Below are positions 48,856 to 61,600 of a DNA stretch of 64,000 nt, piece by piece (position 1 is the stretch's first letter; each line of letters starts with the position of its first letter). This DNA comes from Xiphophorus maculatus (Eukaryota > Chordata > Actinopteri > Cyprinodontiformes > Poeciliidae), in contig NC_036447.1 of NCBI RefSeq assembly GCF_002775205.1, positions 15,544,501-15,608,500 on the forward strand, in the 5' to 3' direction. The notes below the pieces were generated by a model, which searched no databases, was not told the origin of the DNA, and saw nothing but the letters and a program-made list of their open reading frames with translations. The translations under genes were made by a program, and so were the position numbers.

Positions 48856-51542
48856 CCTGCATCACACAGCTGGATTTCCTGTCTCTTTTGCTGTTTCAGC
48901 GTAGACAAAACAATTAGCCTCCCTATCCTCCTTAGTAAGTAAGTTAAGCCTTGCATAACTTATTTGTCATGCTTGGCAGACTATAGGGTTTTATCAATTG
49001 CAATAAAAGCCAACAGCCACCCACCTCTCCGCCCAGACGTTATCCTTTATTGTGACTGAGCCATTTGCACACATATTACAAGAGCAAACAATGACCTCCT
49101 AAGCCTATATGCCTCAAATTGTCATTTCAAACAGCTAATGAGTCAGACAGCCACTGTTTTCAATCAAAGAAGCAGTAAAAATGCCAAGCCTAAAAAACAC
49201 TGCACACTTTACTTTTCAAGTTCATGCGGTTATTTTTAACAAATACCACAATGCTTCCTGTAAATACTTTCACTTTGGCTTCGTACAGTAGTTCTTGTCA
49301 GCAGTCTACTGAATAATAGTTACACATCTGAATGACAAGTGGAAATTTCCACTAGCTGCCACAAAATGTGCTCATCTGAAACTTTATATGCCAAAGGGCA
49401 GCAACAAACACCAGGGCCCCACAGGGCATGGAAGGGGCTCATTAAAATGTGCTGGAATAGATCATGAAGTGCCTGCGATTAAATGATACTTCAATCACAT
49501 GTAGTCCACTCACATAGTGTCAAACCAAATATACATCATGTTTTAAAAAAAGGTTGGTTTAATGCAAAGCTTAAGCAGATCCATTAATTACAACAGTTTT
49601 TATACAGAACAAGTAATAGGTGACTTATTCAGAAGAGTACACCACTTATTTCTCCTCATTTACTTATTTCTTGGTTTATCTCACAAGTGATCTGAGCACA
49701 ATTTGAGCACAGACACGATAAAAGAGTCAAGTTAGCATGGATTCACCAACTTTACCTTTCAAACCACTGAAAGTCAAAATAGACACATGCCAGAGTCACA
49801 TCATCTAGCCAGTCTTTTGTTCATAATTGTGGTAGGAGAATTTTTTAAGTCTTCAAATAAACTCACAATAACACAAAAATCTGTGTGTCTGTCAGAGAAT
49901 GCGGTGCAATAGTGAGTGTGGATGGATGAGGTGATCTATGGTGTAGTGCTTTATGTGGTTTGTTTATAGAAAAGCATTTGAAATAGTTGTTAATATTACA
50001 AAAGCCAGTATTTCTAGAGATGCGGCAAGTAACTGAATAATTGGACACTTTTCAGTTTGATCAGTGAACGCACCATCATCTAAGCTCTACCAGACCAACA
50101 CTCTTTGGTAATGAAGTTGTTAACTGCAGGAAGAAGTCCAAAAGTTAGCTATTTTCAGCATCACTGACTTGTTTACTGCCAAAAGAAAGAGCTCAGTTTC
50201 AAACTGATTTATTGAACTGGTGGAAAATTTGCAATTGGTAAAGTAAAAGAAAGCTTTTTCCTTTATAGAAACAAAAAGGTATTGACCAAACACTCATAGT
50301 AATGATGAAACAACTGATGCAGATAACAATAACATCCCTGAAATTGGTAAAAAAATATATGTAATATCTCAAAATTTGCTAATCAAAATAGAACCACTGG
50401 AGGTTAAAGAAGCATTTCTCACAACAATACTTAGCTTTACTGAAGCTAAATTCAGCAACTCATCCTAAACAAGCTTAAAAATAAAAAAAAACATTATTTA
50501 TTTTTATTTATTTTTACCTCCGCTACAGTTGGTGGTTTGCTCTCCTTCCCCCTTTGCTCGCCATCATTTCTCAGAGGACTCAGGGTAACTCAAGCTGACA
50601 CAAACATGGGAGAACTGACACAAACAGCTGTCTCATGGCACTTACATCAACTACCATCTCAGGACCCTCTGGTTTTCCTCTTAACAGTACTCAATATCAC
50701 CTTATTATGAGCTACCATCAAACTTTAAGCTTTTACTTTCTTTTCTGACTCCCAATTGTAATTTCCGGCATGTGTATTTAGTTTTTGTTTCAGCAACCAC
50801 GCCTCATTAAATCAACATGTAGTGAAAATGTTCAGCTTTAAAGTTGTAAATGGTGCAAAATCAGTGACACTTAAAAAAAAAAAAAGGTCACATTCAAGCT
50901 TTAATAAATGTACCAAAGTTTGTTTCTTCAGCTGCTAAAAGCAGAGCATAGGTCAACATAGTATGGGTCACAGTCACTAAAAATAAAACTTGTTATGTCA
51001 GGGGGAGTATTAAAAGTAGTAAGTTAAAAACAGCCTCACTGAAGTCCAACGATGATCACAGTATCTGACCTTAAGTTGGTAAAAAATAAACGTGCAGAGT
51101 TCTATCCCAACCACTAGTGTTTTTCCCCCCCATGAACAACTCTATGTTTCACTTCAGCAAATCTGAAAAATTTCTGTCGGAGTTGGCCACCCGCCACAAG
51201 AGGGAGGTCAATATATAATTGGTGGATCAAAATAAAGATTAACTTAGTACCATAATTTAGAAGTTAACCACTAGTTAGTTCAGAATGAGTGCTTATTTAA
51301 AGAATGTTCAATGAATGTGTAGGCTTTAGAAATACACTTTCTCAACTTTTTAAACATACCTAAGCCAAAACAGTTGACATAGAGACATGTTTCCATGGCT
51401 GACCCGCAGAAGGTTTTCAGAATGGCTCAGTTACAGAATTAAATGATTTCATCCTTGACTGGTCCTAATCAGTGACCTCTGGGTCATAAACTAAAAATCT
51501 GACAATTTTTCAGTGAAAACACTCGGAGTGATTAGTGTTTTC

Positions 51543-51720
51543 AGATAGATAGATAGATAGATAGCATTTATTGTCATTGAACAGAATTCAACGAAATTTC
51601 CATTGCAGCTCCCGTGCAAAAGGTCAAATATATACAGTATAAATAAGCAAACACACAATAATAATAATAATACCAATATATACAACTAAATTAACTAAAG
51701 GCACTCAACCACTACTGCTG
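51543..51720 (-). mobile_element. Non-LTR retroelement 3' end with GATA tail
   Basis: A 22-nt (AGAT)n repeat at 51543-51564 is followed by 'GCATTTATTGTCATTGAACA' and 'GAAATTTCCATTGCAGC'. This layout is typical of minus-strand 3' ends of fish non-LTR elements or their SINEs. The 5' limit is uncertain and could reach about 51860. Confidence 0.5.
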
Positions 51721-54103
51721 GTTCAAAGCGAACGGTGGGAAGAGCGCTGCAGGAGTATTTATACAGATGACTGAACACGGTGGTGCGGCTGAGTAGTTGA
51801 TGTAAGTGTAGCTTTATCCACGAACTGCACAATAAATTTCATATCATCCTGGTCTGAACAAACGAGTGGCGGAAATCATCGTGGCGGTACATGGCTGGTA
51901 GATGAGTTTCTGAGTGTGACAAACGAAGGTGCCATAAATATCCTGTATTGCTCCCCCCATTCTTAGGTTCGTACCCTGGTCTACTGGTTGTCTCTATAAC
52001 TTTTCTTCTGGTTAACTTAGAAAGTGAGCTTTTATTGTTACAGGTTAATTTTCTAAACTACAAAAAAGTAATTGTTAGGAATGCTTAAATATGAAAAATT
52101 GGACTGGTATTGATATCTGATAGTAACACTGGTGCTATGCCAATATTTTATTTTAGCAATTTTTTTTATCCGATTACACGATTACTAAAATATTCGTTTA
52201 CAACAGCCCTAATTAGCCAGCAGGCTGACCTAAGGTAACTAAACATAGGAGCCTAGACGCTCAGCTGAACTGAGCTGCACCAAATGTTACAGCGGACTGT
52301 TGTTAAATTGTTGTAAACTGTTACGTTTGACATGCTGTTAGCTTCCACCAATCAAAGTACATTGATTTTCCATCGAGTTTACGGTGCTATGACATCTTTC
52401 CACAACAGACAGGGCAATACAGATAAAAAAAAAACATCACAAAAACTCTCAACAGGAAAATACAAACTAACCATTTAAACAAGGGAGGGGCCATTAGCAG
52501 ACAGCACTGAGGCTGGGCATACTATAGGAAAATTGCTCTGTTTTTGTCCTTTTGCAGAGCCAGATTCTGTCCATCATGAAGTCTCTGAGGTCAGGCAGTC
52601 CTTATTTAGGAGTGCTAGTGATTCAGTTTGCAAATTGAATAAATGAATAAACAGTCAGAAAATAATGGATGCTGTTTATTTTTGAATTAATGTTGTCAAA
52701 AAATAAGAATAATGAATTCTTCTATTTTTTGAGGTGTATTTAACAAAAGTGAGCTTTGTCTATTAGATGAGTAAATGCTTTGATATCTAGTTTGGTTGTC
52801 AAAAAAATTAAATAAGCAAATACAAATTTGCAAGAAAAGGCTAATATCAGTATCAAAAGATGATTGGAAATCATCCTAGAAATCCTTTGACGCTGGTTTC
52901 TAAAGGCAAAGTCAAAAAATGACACTAAGTAATGTTTTTTATAAATATTTGCAAAAACTTACTAATCATTCTGTGGCACATTTAAAAAATATATATTTTT
53001 CAGTTTACTTTGGCAACAAAATTGTTACTTGCTGAGTCATAACTAAGTTTTACTATAATAGATTATAAAGCCATCACAAAAAACATCTGGAAGGCCACTT
53101 AATTCATTTCTTCTTTTGCCTTTTTTTTTCATAATGCACCACCTTATGAGACTTTTTACACTCAGAAACAAAATGGATGCTTGCAATAACGACTGATTGC
53201 AATACTCCTGTTAGAATCCTACTACATAGCTGTCGCACAAAATTGCACAAGAAGTCCGGAGTACACGTTACAGAGGTTTGTGTTGCCACATGCAGTTGCT
53301 TTGGAAAATACCCAGAAAATCTTAAGGCAGCAGTCCATGTGAAAGCGGCTCCTTGGTAAGCACTGACTCTTTGCACCGGAAGTACTGAAGCAGTCCAGCT
53401 TGTAAAAGTCAGGCAGGAAAGGTTGTTGGTGGAAAGTTTTTGACAAGAACTACATTTAGAGTAAATATTAAAACTTTTATGTAATTTGACTAAATAAGCC
53501 TTTGCCTGGAGGAACTTGTCTACACTATAAGTAGTAATGCTTAGTTCCTCTTTAGCTTGGTCTTTACATAACTGGTATTAAAACACATGCAGTTTTACAT
53601 GACTTATTTTCCCCTTTGAAAAGAGTTACATACCTTATTAAAGGAGTGCTATGAATTTCAAGCCAACAGTTAATTACTGGGCACCTCAGTTTTTCTATTC
53701 TGCTCAAAATGCCATGTTAAAATTTGAGCTTGATGGTTGGCTGTAGTTTCTGTCTTTTGTAAGACAAATGTTGAAAAAAGAAAATGAAGACAGACCAGAT
53801 TGGCCACTGCTTGCCTTGATTTTAAAGGAAGTTCAGTTGGAGTTACCCATGAACTTCCTCGTGTTTAAGTACAAAATAATATGTGTAGTTTTTTTACAGT
53901 TTAGAAATGTGCCAATGTGATGAAAGCCATTTTTAATAATCACTTAAAGCAACAGCAGGAAAACCTCAGGTTTTGGATCAGAGGTCTGATGAATGCATTA
54001 TATGGATAATCTGATTTAGGGTTACTGAGTGCACCTCAGTGACCCTATAATCTGGGTCTGAAGCAGTTGTGTACAATATGTGGGAAAAAAGTACACCTGA
54101 AAA

Positions 54104-54165
54104 ACCCAGCATGGGTAACTCATGCTGGGTATGAGTTACCCAGCATAAAACATGCTGGGTAACTC
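54104..54165. repeat. Nested overlapping inverted repeats
   Basis: Three overlapping perfect inverted pairs share one motif: ACCCAGCAT/ATGCTGGGT (54104-54112 and 54122-54130), GGGTAACTCAT/ATGAGTTACCC (54113-54123 and 54131-54141) and GAGTTACCCAGCAT/ATGCTGGGTAACTC (54133-54146 and 54152-54165). They allow mutually exclusive hairpins. Confidence 0.9.
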
Positions 54166-55240
54166 GAGGCAGGGCTTGGTCAAAGCAGAAAACAGACAAT
54201 TTATTATCCTAAATGCAGAACTGAAGCAACTAATAAGAAATTAACTTTACTGATATAAAACCAACAACAGAAGACCCGCTAGGAGTGCAAATAACTCGGC
54301 TCAGGACAAAGATAATGGAAATCTGATTCCTGTGAGAATGACTTTGGATGACCCCACAGGCCACTTTCACTTTTTTGGAGATACTCTATCCACAGTAATT
54401 CATATCATCTCAACTGTATGTTATATTAAGTGATAATTATTTCCATTTGGGGCAAACCTTTGCTAAATCTCAGTGTTTGGACCTGCTGCTCACTAGATTG
54501 ACTTTCGATGTATGTGTTCAGTACAGACAACCATAGCAGTTCATGGATTCATGAAGTAAGCAAAGCAAGCACTTGAGATGCAAATCGCACCCAAACTAGA
54601 AAAGCGCTGTGCCAACTCACTTTGGCTCACTACTCTTGTAATATTTCCTCAACACAATAGAATAGGCCTTAATTTTAATCAATTTAATGCCTGGCTGGGT
54701 TTAACTGCAGCCCTTAAGTGTATTAACAACAGTACGCTGTTTCTGTATCTATTCTGGATATTTGATAATACAAAAACAGCACCAGATAACAACAGAGGTG
54801 AAATATATTTTTCTACACAATAGCACTGATACATTGACACAAATGTTGTTGGTGATACACATTCAGATAGTGCAATACAAGAAATGAACCAAAGTATCAG
54901 AGATTGACTGAAATCAGATGATTTTCAGCTGGACTGGCTCAGTGACAACTCAAAAATCCAATCTTTCTCCATTCAGTAAATGCACCACAAATCAGTGCCA
55001 CCCCTTTGGAAAGCAGTGCTCTTCCTTGTGAATGCTATGATAAAGTGAATGAGCAAAGTTAAATTGTTTTCAGTATCAGAGTTTAAAGAGGAAATCAGAG
55101 AACACACTGAGCTGAAAGAAGCCATTTAAAAGAAAAATGTTTTCTGTGATTTGTTGTTCATCGCTCATATGGAGTTTGTGATAAATCAGCAGGTTAAAGA
55201 TTTAATATTCATTCTGATTGCTTCCTTTCTATGCACCTAG

Positions 55241-55271
55241 TTATGATAACTAACTAGGTCAGTTATCATAA
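55241..55271. repeat. Perfect inverted repeat, 11-bp arms
   Basis: TTATGATAACT (55241-55251) and AGTTATCATAA (55261-55271) with a 9-nt spacer. Confidence 0.8.
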
Positions 55272-56292
55272 GGTTGAGTGAGTTTAGAAGAAACTGACCC
55301 TTCTTAGATTTATCTTATTTTCTTGATGTGCTAGTAAGGCTCTGTGTTCCGTTTTTTCGTTTTGCTTTTGTGGACAAGTAACGCCCCATTCCTCCTATTG
55401 ATCCTGGAGGATCAAGTTAAACAAACCTGAACTTTTGGATCCGATCCACGCTGCCACAGAGGAATCTTCAATTTCCTGTTTAAAGATACAGACTGACAAG
55501 AAACCCTGCAGTCTGTTGCCTGCTGTGTATGTTCTATATTTAAGAGTGCGGTCTGGTTAGGAAACCATTACTTCCCAAAACCAGTTGATGGCACTAAAAA
55601 TATGAAGCTTCGCGCAGTTTGATTCATAAGGGTCAGCTCCATTTTCAGTACCTAGCAGCGATAGGTGCAGTGAAATGGCAGATGAGTCCACACACATGCA
55701 CAGGATTCACAGTAGCAGGTCTGCTTCGCTAAGGGGGGCGTAGATGCTCCCGTTAATGTTGTTTCCATTATGAAGAATTGGACTTTAACGTGATTGCTGT
55801 TGTAACTGGCTGGTTGGTTTTGGGTCAGAGTTTAGCTCTACACCAACGTTGATGCTCCCGAGTAAAACCCATTACATCGACGTAATTGCTGTCATTTGTT
55901 GAGACTGGACACCCGGATGGTTTGAAATGATCGTTCCTCCGTATCTTACCCATCCTCGGAGACTTTATTGCTTTACAGCAGGACTGGACACAAACAGGAG
56001 GCTGGTTAAGCTAGCAGAGCAGCGCTAACCTTTTAGCTGCTACAAATGAAAGGATAACTTATAACGATAGCGTTATGCTGACCGAGTTAAGCTATTAAAT
56101 ATCATTTTAGGGAGCTTTTAGCCCGAATAAAGCACTCTTCTTGTCCATGTTTAAGTATTTGTGACCTTAAATGATGTCTTTGGTGCTCAAAGTGCAGCTA
56201 AGATCAATTTAAGACCATTTAAAGTTGGCAGCATCATCCCTAAGTTGCTGTTTGAGTGCAATGTGAGCTAAGACACATAAACAGAGACTCAC

Positions 56293-56560
56293 CGGTGATT
56301 TCCCCTTCAGCTCCTTTAGTAGCTTTAGATCTCTGCTGTGTGTTTTCTTCACAAAACCAGACTGTTACTGAAAGCAGACCCAAACTGAAAGCAGTCCAAA
56401 CGACAAAAAATTTCCCCTTCTTCTTATCTGGATGTTACGCAAAGCTTGGCGGCGAGGCGACCTCCTCATCACACAACACAGCTCCACTCAGCTCCGCCCG
56501 TCCGTCAGTCTGTCTGTAGGTCTGTGTGACGTTCTGCTGCTACTGGAGGCTCCGATCGCT
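56293..56560 (-). other. Candidate rnf24 non-coding first exon and promoter
   Basis: The CpG-richer block on the minus strand ends in a strong donor (ACCG|GTGAGT, exon end 56293). It has no coding frame joined to it. The start-codon exon of rnf24 begins only 7 nt before the ATG, so a 5' UTR exon must exist upstream, and this is the best candidate. The 5' limit is approximate. Confidence 0.45.
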
Positions 56561-56770
56561 TAAAATAAACTGGTCCGAACTCGAGAAGGTGGATGATCCC
56601 TAGTGGATGAATTTTACTGAAGCAGGGGTTCGCCGTTAACGAAGAGAAAACTCACGTTCCTGGCTACCGACAATCGTCCTTGGCAGTCTGCACGACTTGC
56701 ACGTACGCGGTTACTCGCCCACTACCACCAGTGGGTAGATCCCACCTCCTCCCAGTCAGATCGGCTCTAA

Positions 56771-56804
56771 GGAGGAGGAGGAGGAGGAGGAGGAGGAGGA
56801 GGAG
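56771..56804. repeat. (GGA)n microsatellite
   Basis: A 34-nt uninterrupted GGA repeat about 200 nt upstream of the candidate rnf24 first exon; purine-rich on the plus strand. Confidence 0.95.
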
Positions 56805-57253
56805 TGGAGCTACATGCAGGATTAAAGCACAGAGAGCCTTGTGGATGAGATGCTACACTGAGAGAGGAGGATGAAGATGCATGGTGATTAAAAATTAAAA
56901 CAAAGTCGTACATTTAGAGTTAATAGATTTTGCCTCAAGAATGAACTTCATTATCCAGTAAGTCAAACTGGAAGTATAAACAAACTGTAAAAAATGTCGA
57001 GATTATTATTTTATTCAGAAATGTTAAGAGTATCCAAATTATTATCCATGCTTATTAGATTTAATTGGTGATTTAATTGAACATTTTCCCATTTTGTCAG
57101 GTTGCAACCTTGGTCTTTTGTGTAAGTAAGCACAAAGTACTGCCTAATTGTGAGGTGAAAGGAAAACGACAGAAGGTTTCCAAATTAATTTAAAAAATAG
57201 AAATGTGAAAACTGTGCTATGCCATTGTATTCATCTCCCCCAAATCAAATCAG

Positions 57254-57291
57254 GTTAAACCAATTAGTAATTAATTGCTAATTGGTTTAAC
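57254..57291. repeat. Perfect inverted repeat, 14-bp arms
   Basis: GTTAAACCAATTAG (57254-57267), a 10-nt AT-rich loop, then CTAATTGGTTTAAC (57278-57291). Confidence 0.85.
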
Positions 57292-57581
57292 ATAGTTTAA
57301 CAATGATCACTAATTAGTAATTAGTACATACTTGTGTACTGCCAGAATTTATGCAGCTGTTCTCTAAATGGCTGAGAAGTTTGCTCACAGAGAACATCTG
57401 TGAACATACATCTTCACAAAGTGTAGCAGACAGGCCCGAGAGGAAGTATAACTAAGTTTGTATTAGGTAACAAAATATTGTACAAGGCTTTGATCGTCTA
57501 TTAAATTCGTCATCTGAAAATGTAAAGAAAATATGGCACAACTGCTAAGGAGAGCGTTAATCAGAAAAGCAAGAAAGAGGC

Positions 57582-57608
57582 CTCTGTCATTCTGGGGGAA
57601 TGACAGAG
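57582..57608. repeat. Perfect inverted repeat, 11-bp arms, 5-nt loop
   Basis: CTCTGTCATTC (57582-57592) and GAATGACAGAG (57598-57608) inside a Tc1-like relic, in a stretch that should be transposase-coding. Confidence 0.85.
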
Positions 57609-58269
57609 ATCCACAGTTCAGGAAAAAGAATGTGGTGACAACACAACCACTAGTTGGACACTCTGTACATCTGGTACTTGTGGAAGGAGGGAGAAAAAGA
57701 AAACTGTGGTTGTGGGGGGGAAAGCCACAAGAAGTCCTTGTTCCCTCATGCCATTTATCAAGATGCTCTGGTTAGACGAGACCAAACAAACTTTGCAGAA
57801 CAAATGCAAAAATCATCACCCTGAACAAACCATTCACATTATGAGACTTGGTGAACAAAGCACTCGTGCTGTGGGAGCATTTTCCTCCAGCTGGTTCTGC
57901 AAAGGACTGTCAGTGTGGCTGAACACAAATTCATGCCAAACCTCTTCAGATATTTCTTTGCAGAACATTTTTGAAAATCATTCATCGTTTTCCTTCACTT
58001 ATGCACTACTTAGAGTCAATTCGTCCTTTAAAGCCTTACGAAAGTACACCAAAGTTTGTGATTGTAACACTAGAAAAAGTGAAGGTTAGTAACACTTTTA
58101 CAAGGACTGTGCATGTGTTCATAAAAAGATTGTCTTGCTAAAAACACCGTTAGGTCTTTGAGGCCGCATGAACAAGACAAGGTTGTAAGTCACACAATGA
58201 AGTAGTGACACAATGTAGAGACTGAAGGAAGTGCTATATGGGGATAATAAACCTTCTCTCCCCTATTAT

Positions 58270-58640
58270 TTCAACAATAATTCCTCCATTCAGTTCGTAC
58301 CAAGAAACAGCCTCCTCCTGCTGTCTCAGGGAAGGAAAGGAGGACCAGTGCCAGTCTTGCACCTAGTCTGTAGTTCCTGAATGCGCTTTTGTGGATGTCA
58401 CCATCCTCTCCCTCCTGCCAACCCCCGGCAGCCCATTCAGGAGTGTCACATGGCGCTTCCCACTCAGCAGCCATCTCACAATGCACTCCTGTCATCTGCA
58501 CCTCATTGACATGCACTTATAGTGATGTGCATCAGGGGATGGTGGGGCTCTTCCACTGCTTTAAAAGGAAATGAAGAACCGGGCTGGGTGGCCAAAGTGT
58601 GGCTTCCTGGATGCAGGCTTCATATTTAAACGGAGGAAGT
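58270..58640. other. GC-richer unique block, possible regulatory element
   Basis: It stands out from AT-rich surroundings, has no repeat signature, and includes CCCCGGCAGCCCATTCAGGA and a TTTAAAAGG near 58560. Short frames on both strands match nothing I recognise. It could be a conserved element or an unrecognised exon. Confidence 0.25.
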
Positions 58641-61600
58641 TGCAGCGTGTGTTATAGGTGCACACCACCAATTGTGAGAAAATGTTAATAATATGTACTG
58701 ATTTAAAACTATATAAATAACAACCAAGTCTATTGTGCAGAACAGAATTTTACAGTAGTACATATAATGTCATATTTTAGTTGAAAGAGTATTACTATTC
58801 TCCATTTGCAAGATTACATTTCCAACTTACCTAATTTTACAGGGATAGTTTAGTTCAGGATAAAGTGACAGATTTAATAGGCCAGTAAATATGAACACTC
58901 ACATGTTATGCAACCCAATAAACCACTTGATTGCATTTGGTTTTATTTCATAGAGATACAGTAAAGATGACTGAATATCACTAAAAACTTTGTATTTAAA
59001 ATAATGAAAATCACTTGTCGTTTTTTTTCCTCTACACAGTAATGATTTTGTTGTTCTATCATAAAGGTTACTACATGTAAACATGTTAGAGAGGCACGAA
59101 TGGTAAGGCACTTGATTCATCAAAATAATTCAAAGAATTTATACCTTTTGAGTAAGACACACACATGACAAGCAGAAAAGTGAGTATTTTCTTTGTCAGT
59201 TGCTTCAAGTCTTTTGGGGTTTTTGTTTTGTGTCGGTTTGAATCTACTTTGATGGTTATGTTTTGTGTTTGTTCTGCAAACAGTGTTGCATCCCCAGACT
59301 CGTAAATTCATGTAATGCGGTAGCTGTTTCAGGCGAGTTAAAATGCTATATTTTAATTGCGAGACTCCAATGGGTCCCCGTCAGACTTTTCAAATTTGTG
59401 GATTTGCTTCCCTCCGGTGGTGATAGTTTTAATTGCATGTGATGTAGAATTCAAACCACATGAGGGCAGCATTTCAACAGCGTGAAAAATCGAGCACTCT
59501 ATTAGAACTTTCACTGTGCAGTGCATGCCGGCTTTACTCTTCACAACAGAAAAGATGAAGGAAGTCACAGTCTAAGAAAAGAAAGTGAGGAAGTAGACCA
59601 CAAATATTCTTATTTGACTGTAAAAAAAAAAGTATTCTAAAGAAAAGATCAAACATGGCCAAAATTATACATGCTCCTCCAATAAAATTTGGAAAAATCT
59701 CCCTTAGCAAGCTTCCAGTTGCTGCCACCATTTTTCACTTTATTTTGCTTTATATGTAGCTGTATGTTTTCAAATATGACAATGGAACTGATTAGGCCTT
59801 TGTCAAGTGCTATAAATCCAAGGATAACAGTTTGGTGTTTTTAAGTCAGCTGAACTGTTATCAGCTGCTTGACTTACTGATTTGTGGATATTATCCCCTT
59901 GCTCTTGTTAACTTAACCTTGTTTTAATGTGAATAATGTTGTGCACAGTTCCTGATTATAATCTATTTCTGTATTATCCCTGTTCCCTGTTAATTCATGA
60001 CCATGTCAATGCCCTTTCCCCCTTTAACAACACTGCTTAACTTTCTTAACTCACAGGCCCAAAGGGGTCAACATTCCTTCCACTCCAAGTCAGCCCTTGC
60101 TGTTGGAGTTACACACCAACCACAGTTCAACTTTGTTTGGAAACCTGCTGCTGCCGCTGAAAGTTAGACGTCCTGCATGTACTGTATCCAAGAAAGTCAG
60201 CGTCTCCTGCAGGCGGCATGACATTTCGAGTCAGCAAGGTTACTCAGCTGTAGTGTGTGTTTTGTAATAGGACCACAGTCATAACTCTGGCTGCTCTCCC
60301 ACCACGGCAAACATAGTAGAGTGTCCAGTGGAAAGATGGGCTATCCAATGACAAACACTGACCAGATGAACATCGGAAGATTTCTGACTTCGCAGGGCAG
60401 GCACATGGAATAATACTCTGTTCTTTTAAGTAATTTCTTTTCAAAGGATTGTAGGTTTATGTGCAGCAGTTATTGCTATTATAAAAACCCACTGTTATTC
60501 ATCAACTTATAGTTTTAGTTTATCCATAAGTTTAATCTTATTATTTTTTCAGTAGTCTTAACCGTGATCCTGGTTAGATATTGTTGTTTTATTGTAATTC
60601 ATATTCAACACTTAACTTACTGCTGATTTAATCCTTTCTGCTTCCTTTTTCCAATACTGACTTGACTTTTATACTAATACAAATAAAATCTAAAGTAATC
60701 ATCATCATAAGTGTTCTTGATACTTATGATGATGATTACGTCAGAGCAATGTGCTACAGTGCCAATCAGAAGAGCAATGTAACGCAAACAAACACAATAA
60801 AAACTCATTCCCAAAGTAAAAGCTTCCACCGCAGCATGATACTGCCACTGCTACATTTTACCCTTGTTGTGGTGTGTTCCGGGTGATGTACTTCACCCAG
60901 AGCATCAGAAATTACACTGTTAAAAACATTGTCAAAGTTACAAGACCACAGTGAAATTCTTTGAAATACGACTATTCACAAATATACTTATCCCTTTTCC
61001 AGTAATAAAACTTTGCTATTTTTGATCAAAAGAGTGATTATGATGATAAAGTATATTCTTTATTCTTATGTTTTACTATTGTGAAAATGATTGTGGGAGT
61101 GAACATAAAATAATAATGATTGAAGAAAATATTGTGGTTATACTGAAATTCTAAGTATTGGAAATGTTGCTGCTACTTTTAAGCTGTGCTTTTTATTGAG
61201 CTACCAAAATGGCAAAGCATTAAAAGCACATTTTTTTTTTTTTTCAGATTTTTTCAGATTTTTTTTAAATTCAGAGTTTGAACATTTATACTTAAGTAAC
61301 GTAATATATAATCTAGGAGGGTTGTAGGCATTTTGGTTGGAAATGTGGTGGCAAATAGGTATCCATTCTTCCTGACCTTTAGTAACAGGTCGTTAAAACG
61401 ACTATCTCCAGCTGCAGTTTGCTGAATGAGTCAGTGACACAGTCGCACATCCTCTTCCTGGATTTCTAAAATAAACCAGAAACACGCACAGGTTGGGTCA
61501 AAGGGTTATCATTCACCATTTATTCCTCACTGTGTGATCACCGGATGAGACCCAGGGAACACAGACACAAAGGAACTTAAAATACTTATTTTTTTCAAAA

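Larger units (their letters stand above)
40542..56292 (-). other. Probable first intron of rnf24
   Basis: About 15.7 kb separates the start-codon exon from the likely non-coding first exon. No other coding exon is recognisable on either strand. It carries several Tc1-like relics (42.1, 44.6 and 47.9 kb), a retroelement tail (51.5 kb) and hairpins. The intron status depends on the first-exon call. Confidence 0.5.
57080..58110 (+). mobile_element. Tc1-like relic, about 1 kb
   Basis: The left part has 'CCCATTTTGTCAGGTTGCAA' and 'TGTGAGGTGAAAGGAAAACG'. The body has GAGAGCGTTAATCAGAAAAG and 'GCTCTGGTTAGACGAGACCA', both recognisable transposase-coding remnants. The right end is ACACTTTTACAAGGACTGTG. 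Frames are broken. It contains two internal perfect hairpins (57254-57291 and 57582-57608). Confidence 0.72.

Noticed and set aside
51491..51685. Hydrophobic 64-aa minus-strand frame
   Set aside because: It is a translation of a retroelement 3' tail and simple repeats.
58271..58574. Frames of 81 aa (-) and 61 aa (+) in the GC-rich island
   Set aside because: Overlapping on both strands with no recognisable motifs. Composition alone explains their length.
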